Assembly: GCF_040869045.1 (NCBI RefSeq)
Contig: NC_090319.1
Span: 285,917,693 to 285,981,692, forward strand
Reading direction: 5' to 3'
DNA: 64,000 nucleotides
From: Eurosta solidaginis
Taxonomy: Eukaryota > Arthropoda > Insecta > Diptera > Tephritidae
The position numbers and the translations under genes were made by a program. The notes below the pieces were generated by a model. It did no database searches. It was not told where the DNA came from and was given only the letters and a program-made list of their open reading frames with translations. Positions 32,897 to 44,358 of the stretch are shown here, piece by piece (within the stretch, counting starts at the first letter, position 1; each line of letters begins with the position of its first letter).

Positions 32897-33589
32897 CTCA
32901 TTGCAGACTGAACCATTCACTAAACAAAGAGCGCAGGCTATCTGTGCGAGTTGCTCACCATCTTAAGATGTATGAAATGCCGATGTCTGGTCTAGCGGTT
33001 GCATTTTATGAGTGGAATGCGGAGGCAATGATATCACCACACCGTTTTAACGAGCTAAGTTGAACACTTCAATATTTATTACTGTAGTGTCCATCTAAAA
33101 TCAACATTATTGGATCTATTTCTTGGTGTTTGAATATTTCAAATAAATCTTATATAGAAGGCAGGCTTAAATCGTAATTTTTCATTACAAAATCGTCCAA
33201 GCGTCATTCAAGTTGAAAATCGTCCAAATGACGACGGCGTCGGCAATCTGTCAACGCTTCGTACGGCGCTAAGCAGGTGGATGGCGTGAGTTGGTAATAA
33301 ATCAAAAACTAATCGACTTTCGGATTATTCAGAAACTTTTCACTCGAGGAACCTTCCAACTAATAAAAAATAATAATTTAATTGAGTAATTTAGTGCTTT
33401 TCAAAGGGTTTGAAAAGCTGTTTAACTATCATCGAAATTGGCAATGCAACATACATTGTAGCTATAACCTAACCAATACAAAAACATTTAAATATTATTA
33501 CTAAATATTTTTGCAAAAAATATAATAATAATAAAAGTAAATACAATATTATATATTGCAACGATAAAAACTATGTTCGAGATCTTCTT
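32897..33589. other. No gene seen
   Basis: Spacer ahead of the protease upstream module; nothing recognised. Confidence 0.4.
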
Positions 33590-34271
33590 GGGGCTGTTTC
33601 GGATCCGTTTCCAGATTTTGTTTCGTATTTCGAGAGAGTATTGGATCCTCCTTTTTTAAGTACTCCACTATACATCCTTCTGTTTATCACCGTGTGCTTA
33701 TATTCGTGACTGTTAGTATTTTGCGATTTGTTGGGACTTTTTAAAGATTATTTTCTGGACGATCTCGTTATTTTTTTCAAGATCATATCTTGGCATACAC
33801 TGCGAACTGGCACGCGGTTTTAGGCTAGTTTTTCGAATATGTGAAAGATGAACAGATGTTTTAATCTTCAGCAAATTAACGCCTTATTAACACTTAACGA
33901 AAGATATTGATTATGTCAGCCCATTTAAGTTTGATCAGTGATATTGCTTTGTGGTAGTATACAATAGAAACTCTTAGCAATTTGGAAAGAGATTCAACTA
34001 ATTAAGTGTACTATTTGTACTTGGCTATATTTATTCACTAAAATATCACATATCAATTTGATAACACGTTTCAACTGTGCAAATAAACATTTATATAAAC
34101 AAACAATTACTAGGAAATTTTGTTTTGAAAAAGTATAACAAAATATTTTGTCAACGCCGCGTTCATTTAATTTCGCTGGTATATGTGTCAATATGAATCT
34201 GTTTGTTTAACTAATTAATACTTGCCATTATTGCTATTAACTAAATAGGCTTATTATTGTGCTCAATTAGG
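33590..34271 (+). promoter_or_regulatory. Upstream module of the intact protease homologue
   Basis: It aligns in reverse order with 5590-6600 and 6958-7545 (shared GGGCTGACATAATCAATAT, CACCGTGTGC..TTATC, AAACATTTATATAAACAAAC). It lies directly upstream of the TATA box, so it is the natural candidate for the control region. Which parts matter cannot be told from one sequence. Confidence 0.6.
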
Positions 34272-34279
34272 TATAAATA
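34272..34279 (+). promoter_or_regulatory. TATA box of the protease homologue
   Basis: TATAAATA lies 67 bp before the last base upstream of the ATG at 34346. An initiator-like TTCATACTT at about 34307-34315 lies at the expected distance (near +1 at 34308-34310). The same box is kept in the inverted paralogue. Confidence 0.75.
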
Positions 34280-34345
34280 GCGCCCAAAAAATTTATCTCG
34301 GTGTACTTCATACTTAAAAAGTGATACAAAAGTTCTGAAACTAAA

Positions 34346-35101
34346 ATGAATTCACGCAAACTTTACGCGATACTCTTTGCCATTCTACGCTGCCTTCTAT
34401 CCTATACGAATGCAGCATTTCACGAAATAATTGGAGAATATATAGAAATAGAGGGCAGTCCACATACGGTATCAATATTTGATTGTTCCAAGTATAGTTG
34501 CGTTGGTTCCATAATCTCTAAAAATTCGGTGGTTACAGTTGCGCACTGCGTATTCGGGAAACGATATAGCAATCTCGACGTTCTAGCTGGTGTAGCCGAT
34601 ATAGGTTATATAAACAGTGGATGTGGTCAACAACGCAAAGTGCATGATATAATTTTTGATAAGGAATATAATCGAGGATCATCATTTATGAATATAGCTG
34701 TGGTTAAAGTGAATGAAGATTTTATATGGCAGCCTTTTGCAGTACTGCCTGTAGAGATTCCCCTTTTTGGATTAGAACTGGCCATGAATATTGAAGTTAA
34801 TGGATGGGGCCCAGTAATTTTAGGTGATGCGATTCCTAATCCCTTTCTCAAAACTATTGAAATGAATATAATAGAAAATGATCAATGCGAGAACTTTTAT
34901 GGCGATATACCAAACACAAACATTTGTGCAGGAAATATAGAAGGTATTCTGAGTAAAAGAGACTCTGGAGCAGGGGCAACTGTAATGGGCTATCTATGTG
35001 CGGTGGCACACGATGGTACTGATATGCGCAATGTTCCGAGTTTATTTACAGATATAACAAATGATAGAGTTAGACAATTTTTAAGACCCCATGCATGTTA
35101 G
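34346..35101 (+). CDS. Trypsin-family serine protease homologue (probably inactive)
   Basis: 251 residues, single exon, near the usual length of a small fly S1 protease. Residues 1-23 form a hydrophobic signal peptide (LYAILFAILRCLLSYTNAA). The mature start HEIIGEY replaces the usual IVGG. The Cys42-Cys58-type pair (CVGSII...AHC) is present. His57 is kept (TVAHC) and Ser195 is kept (RDSGAGA), but Asp102 is Asn (MNIAVV), Gly193 of the oxyanion hole is Arg, Cys191 is Ser, and position 189 is Ile. Loss of the Asp and of the oxyanion Gly argues against proteolysis. The product is probably a secreted serine protease homologue, a class known for binding or cofactor roles; the role here is unknown. 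The start follows a TATA/initiator at the right spacing. A decayed inverted paralogue is at 4223-4960. Confidence 0.88.
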   Translation: MNSRKLYAILFAILRCLLSYTNAAFHEIIGEYIEIEGSPHTVSIFDCSKYSCVGSIISKNSVVTVAHCVFGKRYSNLDVLAGVADIGYINSGCGQQRKVHDIIFDKEYNRGSSFMNIAVVKVNEDFIWQPFAVLPVEIPLFGLELAMNIEVNGWGPVILGDAIPNPFLKTIEMNIIENDQCENFYGDIPNTNICAGNIEGILSKRDSGAGATVMGYLCAVAHDGTDMRNVPSLFTDITNDRVRQFLRPHAC

Positions 35102-35109
35102 ATAGTTTT

Positions 35110-35440
35110 GTTATAAATTCACTGTTGAGTGGAGTATCACACCATAACAGCAGTTGAGATATGGTGACATTCCACTCAACAGTCGAACTGGCGATAATTG
35201 TTTTTTTTTTTTTTATGTACAAATAAAATATTATGATTGCGAGTAAATAAGTAGTTTTGATTGTATGCAATGAAAGTGGTACGTATGTAAATGTCTTAAA
35301 TTGTGAGACCAAAGTTTAATCACTACTGTAAAGTTCCCTCGTGTATGAATAGATCATGAGATAAACAGAAAATTGCGGCAAAAGTACTTTGAGGCCCTGG
35401 CAAACTCAGTGTAAAACAACTGATCCAACCACAGTGGCGG
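35110..35440 (+). repeat. 3' flank with inverted repeat shared with the paralogue
   Basis: Immediately after the stop codon, arms near 35118-35142 and 35158-35185 (ACTGTTGAGTGGA / TCCACTCAACAGT) can form a hairpin of about 20 bp. The same arms flank 4080-4205. Further on, AAATTGCGGCAAAAGTACTT belongs to a dispersed repeat also seen near 3880 and 37125. The hairpin could lie in the 3' UTR or be a MITE. Confidence 0.6.
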
Positions 35441-35942
35441 ATCGTGAGCTTGGCTGTGTGGGGGAAATGGTATCAAAAAGTTTCATAAATTTTGTTTTAT
35501 TTTTATAAAAGCGATATTCATGTATAAATTGCCGTGCATAGTGAAATTTAAAAATTTTGTGCCTCCTGCCATTTTCATGCACAAGAAAAATGCAAATTTT
35601 TTCTTGAATGCTTGCTTTTGATCTGTGTACAGCGCTTAATAATACCAAAATGTAAGCTTTCGATTTCAAAGTATTTTTGAAAGTATGTATGTATTCTGTT
35701 TTTAAATACTTTTTTTTTTATTTGGTACTTTTATCATCACTTGTTGTGTACATTTCATATTTATAAAATTTTAATAAAACAATGTAATACTAAAAATGTA
35801 AATAAAGTTATGTTTAAAGACACAGAATGAAAATTTCTGAAATGCATGTCTTCGATTTTTCCAAAAATATATCGTACTATCGTCCTTTTTCTTTTAAAGT
35901 TGAATAGCAGCCGATAGGCGCCACCGATTTTGACAATTCGTT
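35441..35942. other. No gene seen
   Basis: AT-rich spacer, nothing recognised. Confidence 0.4.
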
Positions 35943-36390
35943 AAAAGTCTAGTTGAGGAGTCGACTGCTAATACGCTACCAAAAATATCGACAGTAATGT
36001 CAAACGACGCGTATTGGCCTCGGTATTAATAATCGGAAGGCGGAAAAGAAAAATTTTAACTCGTTCAAAAGGTATTAAACAAAAACCGAAAAATGACCAG
36101 CGGGTCCCTCCGAAACCGGGGGTTGTATCCATAATATTTTTTATTCTGGGTGGGTCCAACACCGATTTGGAGACCAAAACTATATTCGCGCAAAACACTT
36201 ATGTTTACAACTATTTTTGTGGGTACAACAACATTACAACAACAGCATGAAAATAGCCAACTTCAACTGCAAATATCTCCCGGCGGATATACAATTTTTC
36301 TTTTCCGCCTTCAGATTATTGTTGTCGAGGTAAATTTTATCTCGTTTCTTTTGGTAGCGTATGAGCAGTCGACCCCTCAACTAGACTTTT
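35943..36390. mobile_element. 448-bp foldback MITE with about 110-bp terminal repeats
   Basis: The outer 42 bp (35943-35984 versus 36349-36390) are inverted with few mismatches (AAAAGTCTAGTTGAGGAGTC). The pairing continues inward through GAAGGCGGAAAAGAAAAATT near 36040 and 36290. There is no ORF of interest. Flanking duplication not resolved. Confidence 0.85.
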
Positions 36391-36437
36391 ACCGAAAATT
36401 CTAACACCAATTTGCTTATAATTAAAAACTCTTTAAT

Positions 36438-36701
36438 ATGCCAACCTAATAAAACCGTACTGCGTTTTTTTTAGCGCACGCAAAGAACCGGCGATTTTTG
36501 CCCTAACCGAAAAAGGTATACGTTGCGATAATGTAAAACATATATGCAAACGTCAAATCGAAATGTCACGCAGAACAAAAATTGGAAATCGAATTGGTTT
36601 TCACGCAGCAAATTCAATTTCGGTTGCTCTCATACAAGTTGTATGTGCATGAGACATTTTTGACAGAAAATGACTTGCTTGCGTTTATATTAGGTTAGCA
36701 T
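36438..36701. mobile_element. 264-bp MITE, copy 2 (inverted relative to 14122-14385)
   Basis: Terminal repeats ATGCCAACCTAATA and TATTAGGTTAGCAT match at 13 of 14. The interior matches copy 1 in reverse order and has exactly the same length, so this is a homogeneous family. Confidence 0.85.
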
Positions 36702-37380
36702 GTAAGAGCACATTTTTTATTTCTGTGAAAAAAATTTCTATTTTTAAAATTGTTGCAAAAACCGTGCAAAAAAAATTGTTCTGGAGCACATTTTTGCACG
36801 CAAGAAAAACCACATACGCAAAATTTTACTCTCTATGATATTTCGTTGAGAAAAAATGGCCCGCAGTATTGATGCTAGATATTTTCATTTCCACACCTTG
36901 CACTTGAAGATTTTTCATACAAAATTTTATTTTTCAAATACTTTCAGTATTGAACATTTGAATATTTGTTTGATGTTCACCCGCGCCTATCCAACCAACT
37001 CTATAGAAATCAACGTAATAGGTTATTGAAGTCATAGAATAACGCCTTAGTCATAACTATACCATAGCCAACCAAATAGTTTTTGGTTTTCACCCAAATC
37101 CATAGTCCATAAATTTTTGCAAAAAATTGCGGCACAACCACTTTGAGGCCTCGGTAAAACAGCTGATCTAACCAACTCTATGGAAGTCAACGTAATGTAA
37201 TATGTTACTGATACATTAAAAAATTTCGCTAAAATGGATCAATGTAATGACGCCCAATGAGGGTAATCAGATGAATTGAGTAAATATCCAAACACATTCC
37301 CCTACACACATTTATTGATACATATGTACGTACGCAAATACATTAACGCCAACGCTTTGCGCACCAAAAACACAAAAAAA
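36702..37380. other. Spacer with fragments of a dispersed repeat
   Basis: Two pieces (about 36990-37060 and 37120-37210) share AACTCTATGGAAGTCAACGT-type sequence with the 3' flanks of the protease genes. Otherwise nothing recognised. Confidence 0.5.
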
Positions 37381-39964
37381 CAAGTAAGGAAGGCTAAGTT
37401 CGGGTGTAACCGAACATTGCATACTCAGTTGAGAGCTATGGAGACAAAATAAGGAAAATCACCATGTAGGAAAATGAACCTAGGGTAACCCTGGAATGTG
37501 GTTGTATGACACGTGTATCAAATGGAAGGTATTAAAGAGTATTTTAAGAGAGAGTAGGCCATAGTTCTATGGATCGACGCCATTTAGGGATATCGCCATA
37601 AAGGTGGACCAGGGCTGACTCTAGAATTTGTTTGTACGATATGGGTATCAAATGAAAGGTGTTACTGAGCATTTTAAGAGGGAGTGGGCCTTAGGTCTAT
37701 CGGTGGACGCCTTTTCGAGATATCGCCATTGAGGTGGACCAGGGGTGACTCTAGAATGTGTTTGTACGATATGGGTATCAAATGAAAGGTGGTAATGAGT
37801 ATTTTAAAAGGGAATGGGCTTTAGTTCTATAGGTGAACGCCTTCGCGAGAAATCGCCATAAAGGTGGACCAGGGGTGACTATAGAATATGTTTGTACGAT
37901 ATGGGTATCAAATGAAAGCTGTTAATGAGTATTTTGAAAAGAAGTGATCCTTAGTTCCATAGGTGGACGCCGTTTCGAGATATCGCCATAAAGGTGGACC
38001 AGGGGTGTCTCTAGAATGTGTTTGTACGATATGGGAATCAAATAAAAGGTGTTACTGAGTATTTTAAGAGGGAGTGGGCATTAGGTCTATAGGTGGACGC
38101 CTTTTCGAGATATCGCCATTAGGGTGGGCCAGGGGTGACTCTAGAATGTTTGTACGATATGGGTATCAAACGAAAGGTGTTACTGAGCATTTTAAGAGGG
38201 AGTGGGCATGAGGTCTATAGGTGGACGCCTTTTCGAGATATCGTCATTAGGGTGGGCCCGGGGTGACTCTAGAATGTGTTTGTACGATATGGGTATCAAA
38301 CGAAAGGTGTTACTGAGCATTTTAAGAGGGAGTGGGCATTAGGTCTATAGGTGGACGCCTTTTCGAGATATCGCCATTAGGGTGGGCCAGGGGTGACTCT
38401 AGAATGTTTGTACGATATGGGTATCAAACGAAAGGTGTTACTGAGCATTTTAAGAGGGAGTGGGCATTAGGTCTATAGGTGGACGCCTTTTCGAGATATT
38501 GCCATTAGGGTGGACCAGGGGTGACTCTAGAATGTGTTTGTACGATATGGGTATCAAATGAAAGGTGGTAATGATTATTTTAATAGGGAGTAATCCTTAG
38601 TTCTAAAAGCGAGTGGCCCTTAGATGTATATGTGAGGGCGTTCTCGCGATATCGACCAAAATGTGGATCAGGTGATCCAGAAATCATCTGTCGGGTACTG
38701 CTAATTTATTTATATATGCAATACCACTAACAGTATTCCTGCCAAGATTCCAAGGGCTGTTGATTTCGCCTTGTAGAACTTTTTCATTTTCTTCTACTTA
38801 ATATGGTAGGTGTCACACCCATTTTACAAAGTTTTTTCCAAAGTTATATTTTGTGTCAATAAACCAATCCAGTTACCATGTTTCATCCCTTTTTTCGTAT
38901 TTGGTGTAGAATTATGGCATTTTTTCATTTTTCGCAATTTTCGATATCGAAAAAATGGGCGTGGCTATAGTCGGATTTCGGCCATTTTTTATACCAAGAT
39001 AAAGTGAGTTCAGATAAGTACGTGGGCTAAGTTTAGTAAAGATATATCGGTTTTTGCTCAAGTTATTGTGTTAACGGCCGAGCGGAAGGACAGACGGTGG
39101 ACTGTGTATAAAAACTGGGCATGGCTTCCACCGATTTCGCCCATTTTCACAGAAAACAGTTACCGTCATAGACCCCTACCAAATTTGAGAAGGATTGGTA
39201 AATTTTTGTTCTACTTATGGCATTAAAAGTATTCTAGACAAACTAAATGAAAATGGGCGGATCCACGCCCATTTTGAAATTTTCTTTTATTTTTGTATTT
39301 TGTTGCATCATATCATTACTGGGGTTGAATTTTGACTTAATTTACTTATATACAGTAAAGATATTAAATTTTTTGTTAAAATTTGAATTTTAAAAAAATT
39401 TTGTTTAAAAAGTGGGCGTGTTCTTCATCCAATTTTGCTAATTTTTATTTAGCACATATATAGTAATAGTAGTAACGTTCCTGCCAAATTTCATCATGAT
39501 ATCTTTAACGACTGTCAAATTACAGCTTGCAAAACTTTCAAATTATCTTCTTGTAAAAGTGGGCGGTGCCACGCCCATTGTCCAAAATCTTACTAATTTT
39601 CTATTCTGCGTCATAGCGCCAACCCATCTACAAAGTTTCATCGCTTTAACCGCCTTTGGCTATGAATTATCGCATTTTTTCGGTTTTTCGAAATTTTCGA
39701 TATCGAAAAAGTGGGCGTGGTTATAGTCCGATATCGTTCATTTTAAATAGCGATCTGAGATGAGTGTCCAGGAATCAAGTTATCGTGTTAACGGACAGAC
39801 GGACGGACGGACAGACGGACATGGCTCAATCAAATTTTTTTTCGATACTGATGATTTTGATATATGGAAGTCTATATCTATCTCGATTCCTTTATACCTG
39901 TACAACCAACCGTTATCCAATCAAAGTTAATATACTCTGTGAGCTCTGCTCAACTGAGTATAAA
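37381..39964 (-). mobile_element. DINE-like family A element A4
   Basis: Minus orientation and complete: CAAGTAAGGAAGGCTAAG terminus with the GTTCGG/CCGAAC hairpin, about nine monomers (37490-38680), duplicated core, a (GTCY)n complement at 39795-39822, and the 5' hairpin ending about 39960. Between the (GTCY)n block and TCCAGGAATC a short internal deletion is seen compared with A3. Confidence 0.85.
37490..38680 (-). repeat. 130-bp monomer array inside A4 (about nine units)
   Basis: Units share TAGAATGTGTTTGTACGATA and GGTGGACGCCTTTTCGAGAT. Units around 38100-38500 share the private variant GCATTAGGTCTATAG, showing recent local copying. Confidence 0.9.
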
Positions 39965-40795
39965 AATCTACTTTACATAATCTGTTGCGTTTATGAGTAA
40001 TACATTTACTCGTCATTGCACACATGCCCACCAACTCCACTTTGATTAATGTATGTTCTAATCAAAATAATTTTTTGTGGCATACACACAAAATGTTGCA
40101 TTTGCTGATGTTGCTGCTAATTGCATTAAATTATTTTATTTAGCCAAATTGCAAATTATAATTACTCGTATATTTCCGCTACTATTTCACAAAAAATTAT
40201 AAATTGTAGCCGGTAGCGAGTTTACTTCGTGGATATCAGAGTAGCTGAGCGGGAGGTGTGCATTTAGATGCATTTGTTTATATACATTCATTCAGACAGA
40301 CAAATGTTGAAATATATTTAGCGGATATGTGTAGGTATCCATTTGTAATAGTGCACCAAATCGTACTGTCAAATTTAATGTATTTTGCAATTTAAATGAA
40401 ATTACAACGGCCGCTGCAAACAAATATTTATTTTTCTAATATATTTGCGTAGCGTTGCAATTTAGGGGCAAATGTTGAAATTTCGAAAAAATAAATTACA
40501 AGGAAATCTTGCTGTAGCTAAATATTTATATATAAAGAAGATGTGTGTATTAATATGTTTATATGAGATGTTTTCTTTTGGAGCCGAGTTGGGAAAGAAG
40601 ATCGAAAGAGTAATAACATGGGATTCAAGCGCAATACAAAACTTTATAGTTTCAGAGCTTTCGCAACACAATTGTCAACCTCACCTACGCGAGGAGAAGC
40701 GTTAATAAAATACAGAGGTCAATATACGTTGTTTCACATATCTCCCGATATTTTTGGCTTAGCTATAGGCCCCTGTTTTAAATTATTACCATTTT
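39965..40795. other. No gene seen
   Basis: Spacer without credible ORFs. The overlapping frames near 40470-40705 on both strands lack family likeness. Confidence 0.4.
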
Positions 40796-41974
40796 TATAC
40801 CTTTCATGAAAATGAAATGGTATATTAATTTCGTCACGAAACCGAAAATTCTAAGTCCTTAAAGGAAAATAGATAGACCCACCATTAAGTATACCGAAAT
40901 AATCAGGATGAAGAGCTGAGTTGATTTAGCCATGTCCGTCTGTCCGTCTGTCTCTTTGTATGCAAACTAGTCCCTCAAGTTTTGAGATATCTTGATAAAA
41001 TTTGGTGAGCGGGTGTATTTGGGTGTCCGATTAGACATTTGTCGGTACAGGCCAGATTGGACCACTATAGCATATATCCTCCATACAACCGATTTTTCAG
41101 AAAAAGAGGAATTTTACTGATTGAAGCTTCAAACTTCACCATATAATTTCATATATTGCACATATTGTTGCCTGAATTTTCGCAAATTTGGCCCCATTTT
41201 AACAGCTAGAAGCTTCAAATTTCACCGAATGCTTACGTATATAGTATATATTGTTGTGTCAAAAAATCATAGAGATCGGTGATATATATAATATATATAT
41301 GATGGTATATATAGTATATATATATAGTATATATATTTTTTTTTTGCGATTTCGGCCCCATTTTAACAGCTAGAAGCTTCAAATTTCACCGAATGCTTAC
41401 GTGTATAGCATATATTGAGGTCTGAAAAAATCATTGTGATCGGTGGTTTACATAGTATATATCTCATACAACCGATTGTTCAGATAAGAAACTTTGCGCA
41501 ATTCCTGCCCCAGTTTAACAGCTAGAAGCTTCAAATTTCACCAAATGCTTACGTATATAGCATATATTGTTTTCTGAAAAAATCATAGAGATCGGTGGTA
41601 TATATATTATATACTTCATATAAACTGTCATTTTTGCCCCTTTTTTACGGCTAGAAACTTCAAAATTCATCAAATTTCATCAAATAGTTACGTTTACGTC
41701 ATATATTTTTGAAATACGTGATTCGTAGTCATAGTTTTTACATGCAGACCACAAAAAGCCTGAAACTTTGCATCCTCACACAAAGTACTTACCTGTTTTT
41801 TATTTTATATGCATCTTAAAAATCGTTAAGGTATGTAGATCTGTTCACTATATATTTCTTATCCTATACATCCGATTATTCGGAGATTACGAACGGGATA
41901 AGATTATTGTTCAGTCCCATTCATGAAAGGTATGAAGTCTTCGGCACAGCCGAGGACAGTCCCGTTCTTACTTG
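40796..41974 (+). mobile_element. DINE-like family B element B1, full length
   Basis: The 5' hairpin ATACCTTTCATGAAAATGAA...TGGTATATTAA (40797-40828) is followed by the ATTTAGCCATGTCCGTCTGT block (40924-40950), repeated internal segments (ACAGCTAGAAGCTTCAAATT three times at about 41200, 41365 and 41518), a TA-rich run (41280-41335), and a 3' hairpin (TCGG 41941-41944 / CCGA 41949-41952) ending TTCTTACTTG. The (TA)n plus (GTCY)n pairing is the hallmark described for mini-me elements. Confidence 0.82.
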
Positions 41975-43030
41975 TTTTATATATTATCGGCCGAATGAAT
42001 GGTAAGTAAAAGTACTGTTGGGTTGAATGGAGAGTGAACAATGGCTTGTGATGGGGCAACAGGGGGATGGCTGGCAATGCCAAAGATTTTAGTGAACGGA
42101 GAGCCGGTTGGTGGTAATGGGTGGCGGTAAATCTATGACCACCTCCGTTGGATTATGATTGCCGACTGTTGCAAACTTGTTGGTACATATAGAGGGATAG
42201 AAGCATTGGCGGATGCATTTTAAGAAAGGTAAAGAAACTTGTTCACTTCAAATTTGCTTCGTTTTATTTTACTATTTCACTACAAAATATTTTACTACAC
42301 TCCGAGATGAATTTTCGCCAAGAAACTTTTCGTGACAGAAGCACGCTCAAGATGCTTGCCAAATCTTAGCCGAGGTATGGTACCGTTTAAAAAGCAAAGG
42401 TGTTCTTAATATTTTCATGTAGCTTTGAACGGGACTTGAAAACAAAACGCCCGTTATGGTTTCTGGCAAACTTTCATACTACGGCTTAATGTAACAACAC
42501 AATATATATTTGGTGATTGTGCCATGTAATCTTCTAATTGGAAGGGAATAGCATAGTGGCCCCACTCCGTGTGATCTAATATGGATGATTATGGATGCTG
42601 CAACAATAATAGGAAATCGAAGTAACCAACAGACGAACATTATGTCGATTGGAGAGTTTACATTACATAAAGAAGCATTCCGTCCTTAGGGTTATAGGTA
42701 TTCTGTGGTTCATCACGCAGCTTTGGAGGAAAAAAAATACTTGTAAGTTTAAGTGCTTTTTCTATGTAAGGTGGAAAAAAGTTTTAGCATACTAAATTTG
42801 TTTGTTGAGAGCTCACAACATCCGGACGCATGCGCTCCCTCTCCCCTTGGTAGCCAGTGAGCATTCGTTTTGCGATGAGATGGAGATCTTTCTAACAATA
42901 ACCTATAAAGAGGACTCGGACATAATCGGTTCAAGGGCCACCTGGGGAATCACGTCGACAATACCTTGCCGCCATAAGTGTGGCTACGTATGCGCATCCA
43001 TTTTGGTTCAAACACTTTGCTCTAAAAACG
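41975..43030. other. No gene seen; possible SINE relic
   Basis: A very diverged minus-orientation SINE body may lie at about 42298-42460 (TTTTCGCCAAGAAACTTTTC, GCTTGCCAAATCTTAGCCGA). The rest is unassigned. Confidence 0.35.
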
Positions 43031-43059
43031 TGAAGTTTTAACACCATTCCACGAGGATC

Positions 43060-43475
43060 GAGCTGGCAATTTTATATCGAAGTTTTAACGGTTTGTTATC
43101 GCTGAGCTATCGACGGGTTATGGACTTGGTATCCTTTCCTTGCCGACTAATTATGGTTTGTTTTATGTGTGTCATCGACTAGGTATAGACGAGTTATCGG
43201 TTTGTTATCGAAGTATTATAAAATTGCTACCAATAACAAAGTTTATAAATAAGCAAAATATTTTTTCGCGCCTAGTTATCAGTCCGTTATCGAAAGATTA
43301 TCGATAAATTCTTTAAAATTTATCGATATGTTTTCGAAAATTATAAATGTATTACCGAAAAGTTATCGATTTACTATTGAAAAAACATCGATTATTGTCT
43401 ATATGTTATCACATAGTTATTGATTTGCTATCACAAAATTATCGATAATTTGATATCGAAAATTTATCGATTTCA
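43060..43475. repeat. Degenerate TTATCGAT-rich tandem region
   Basis: The motif GTTATCGATTTG and variants recur at roughly 12-13 bp spacing. TATCGATA, the consensus of the Drosophila DRE site, occurs perfectly at 43299-43306 and 43440-43447. It is probably a decayed short tandem repeat; a regulatory role is speculation. Confidence 0.6.
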
Positions 43476-43599
43476 TAGCGCTTTTTTTATAAAAAATGCG
43501 AAAAAAGTTATAACCTACTGCACTTTTGAAAATATGCATACTGTTTACGAATTGGAAAGCAATTTAAAAAAAAAATTAAAAAGATGTACATATACATAT

Positions 43600-44358
43600 T
43601 GTCACGGATATTAGTATCACTAAATTATCCCATCACTAAGGCGATGCTAAGGCCATGCCAAGCAGTAGTTACGTTATTAATCAAATCAAGTATACACATA
43701 TACAAGGCAGCCCAGAGAGATGTCACACACAGATGCATTTACTTATACGCCTATGTGCGCGCGAGAGACTGTAAACTACAAACATTCACATCAATAATTC
43801 AATCTTTATGTATCTACATAAACGAATAAATAATTGCGTCTACACATATGTACCATGTACGAATACGAGCAGCGGAGAGTCAATGCTCAAACACATGCAT
43901 ATATCTGAGAAGTTTGAGAGCTACTGGACTAGTAGATTCTGGAAGCGCCTAAAAGATGTATAAAATTGTGCAATTTTAGTTATAGCTGAGAAGTTTGAGA
44001 GCTCATGGACAATGCTAGTACATTCTGGAAAAATGCGAACGAGGAAACCAAAGGGTATAAAAGGCAACAGATGAAGAGGCGCTGTAATTCAGTTTGAGTT
44101 GAGCTATCAATTAGTTTGCTTAAACACGCGATCTGGCGGCCAATAGTAGAGGTAGAGTTTCATTTGAGTTATTAATCATTAATAAATAATTATTTGGTTA
44201 TTAAGCCAGCGAGTAGCAAAGTATAAGTGTTATTGTGAAGTACTTTAATAAAGGCCATTTTTCCATCATTAAATATTGGAGTTATTTATTCAACAGTTTA
44301 GTGATTCGAACTTAGCAGAGGATTGCAAATAAGAGGATTTGCAAGTGAATTCGTTACG
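43600..44358 (+). mobile_element. Solo LTR of a retrotransposon
   Basis: The sequence starts TGTCACGGATATTAG and ends GAATTCGTTAC. It has TATAAAAGG (44056-44064), an initiator-like TTCAGTT (44088-44094) about 35 bp downstream, and AATAAA (44247-44252), giving a U3-R-U5 order. U3 contains an internal duplication around GAGAAGTTTGAGAGCT (about 43908 and 43988). No gag-pol, primer-binding site or second LTR is near, and no flanking duplication is clear. Confidence 0.78.

Noticed and set aside
32429..33063. ORFs of 66-105 codons on both strands
   Set aside because: They lie within the (CAA)n-tailed retroposon and have counterparts at 16371 and 62219, so they are repeat translations.
36014..36404. 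Overlapping ORFs on both strands
   Set aside because: They lie inside the inverted arms of a foldback MITE and mirror each other.
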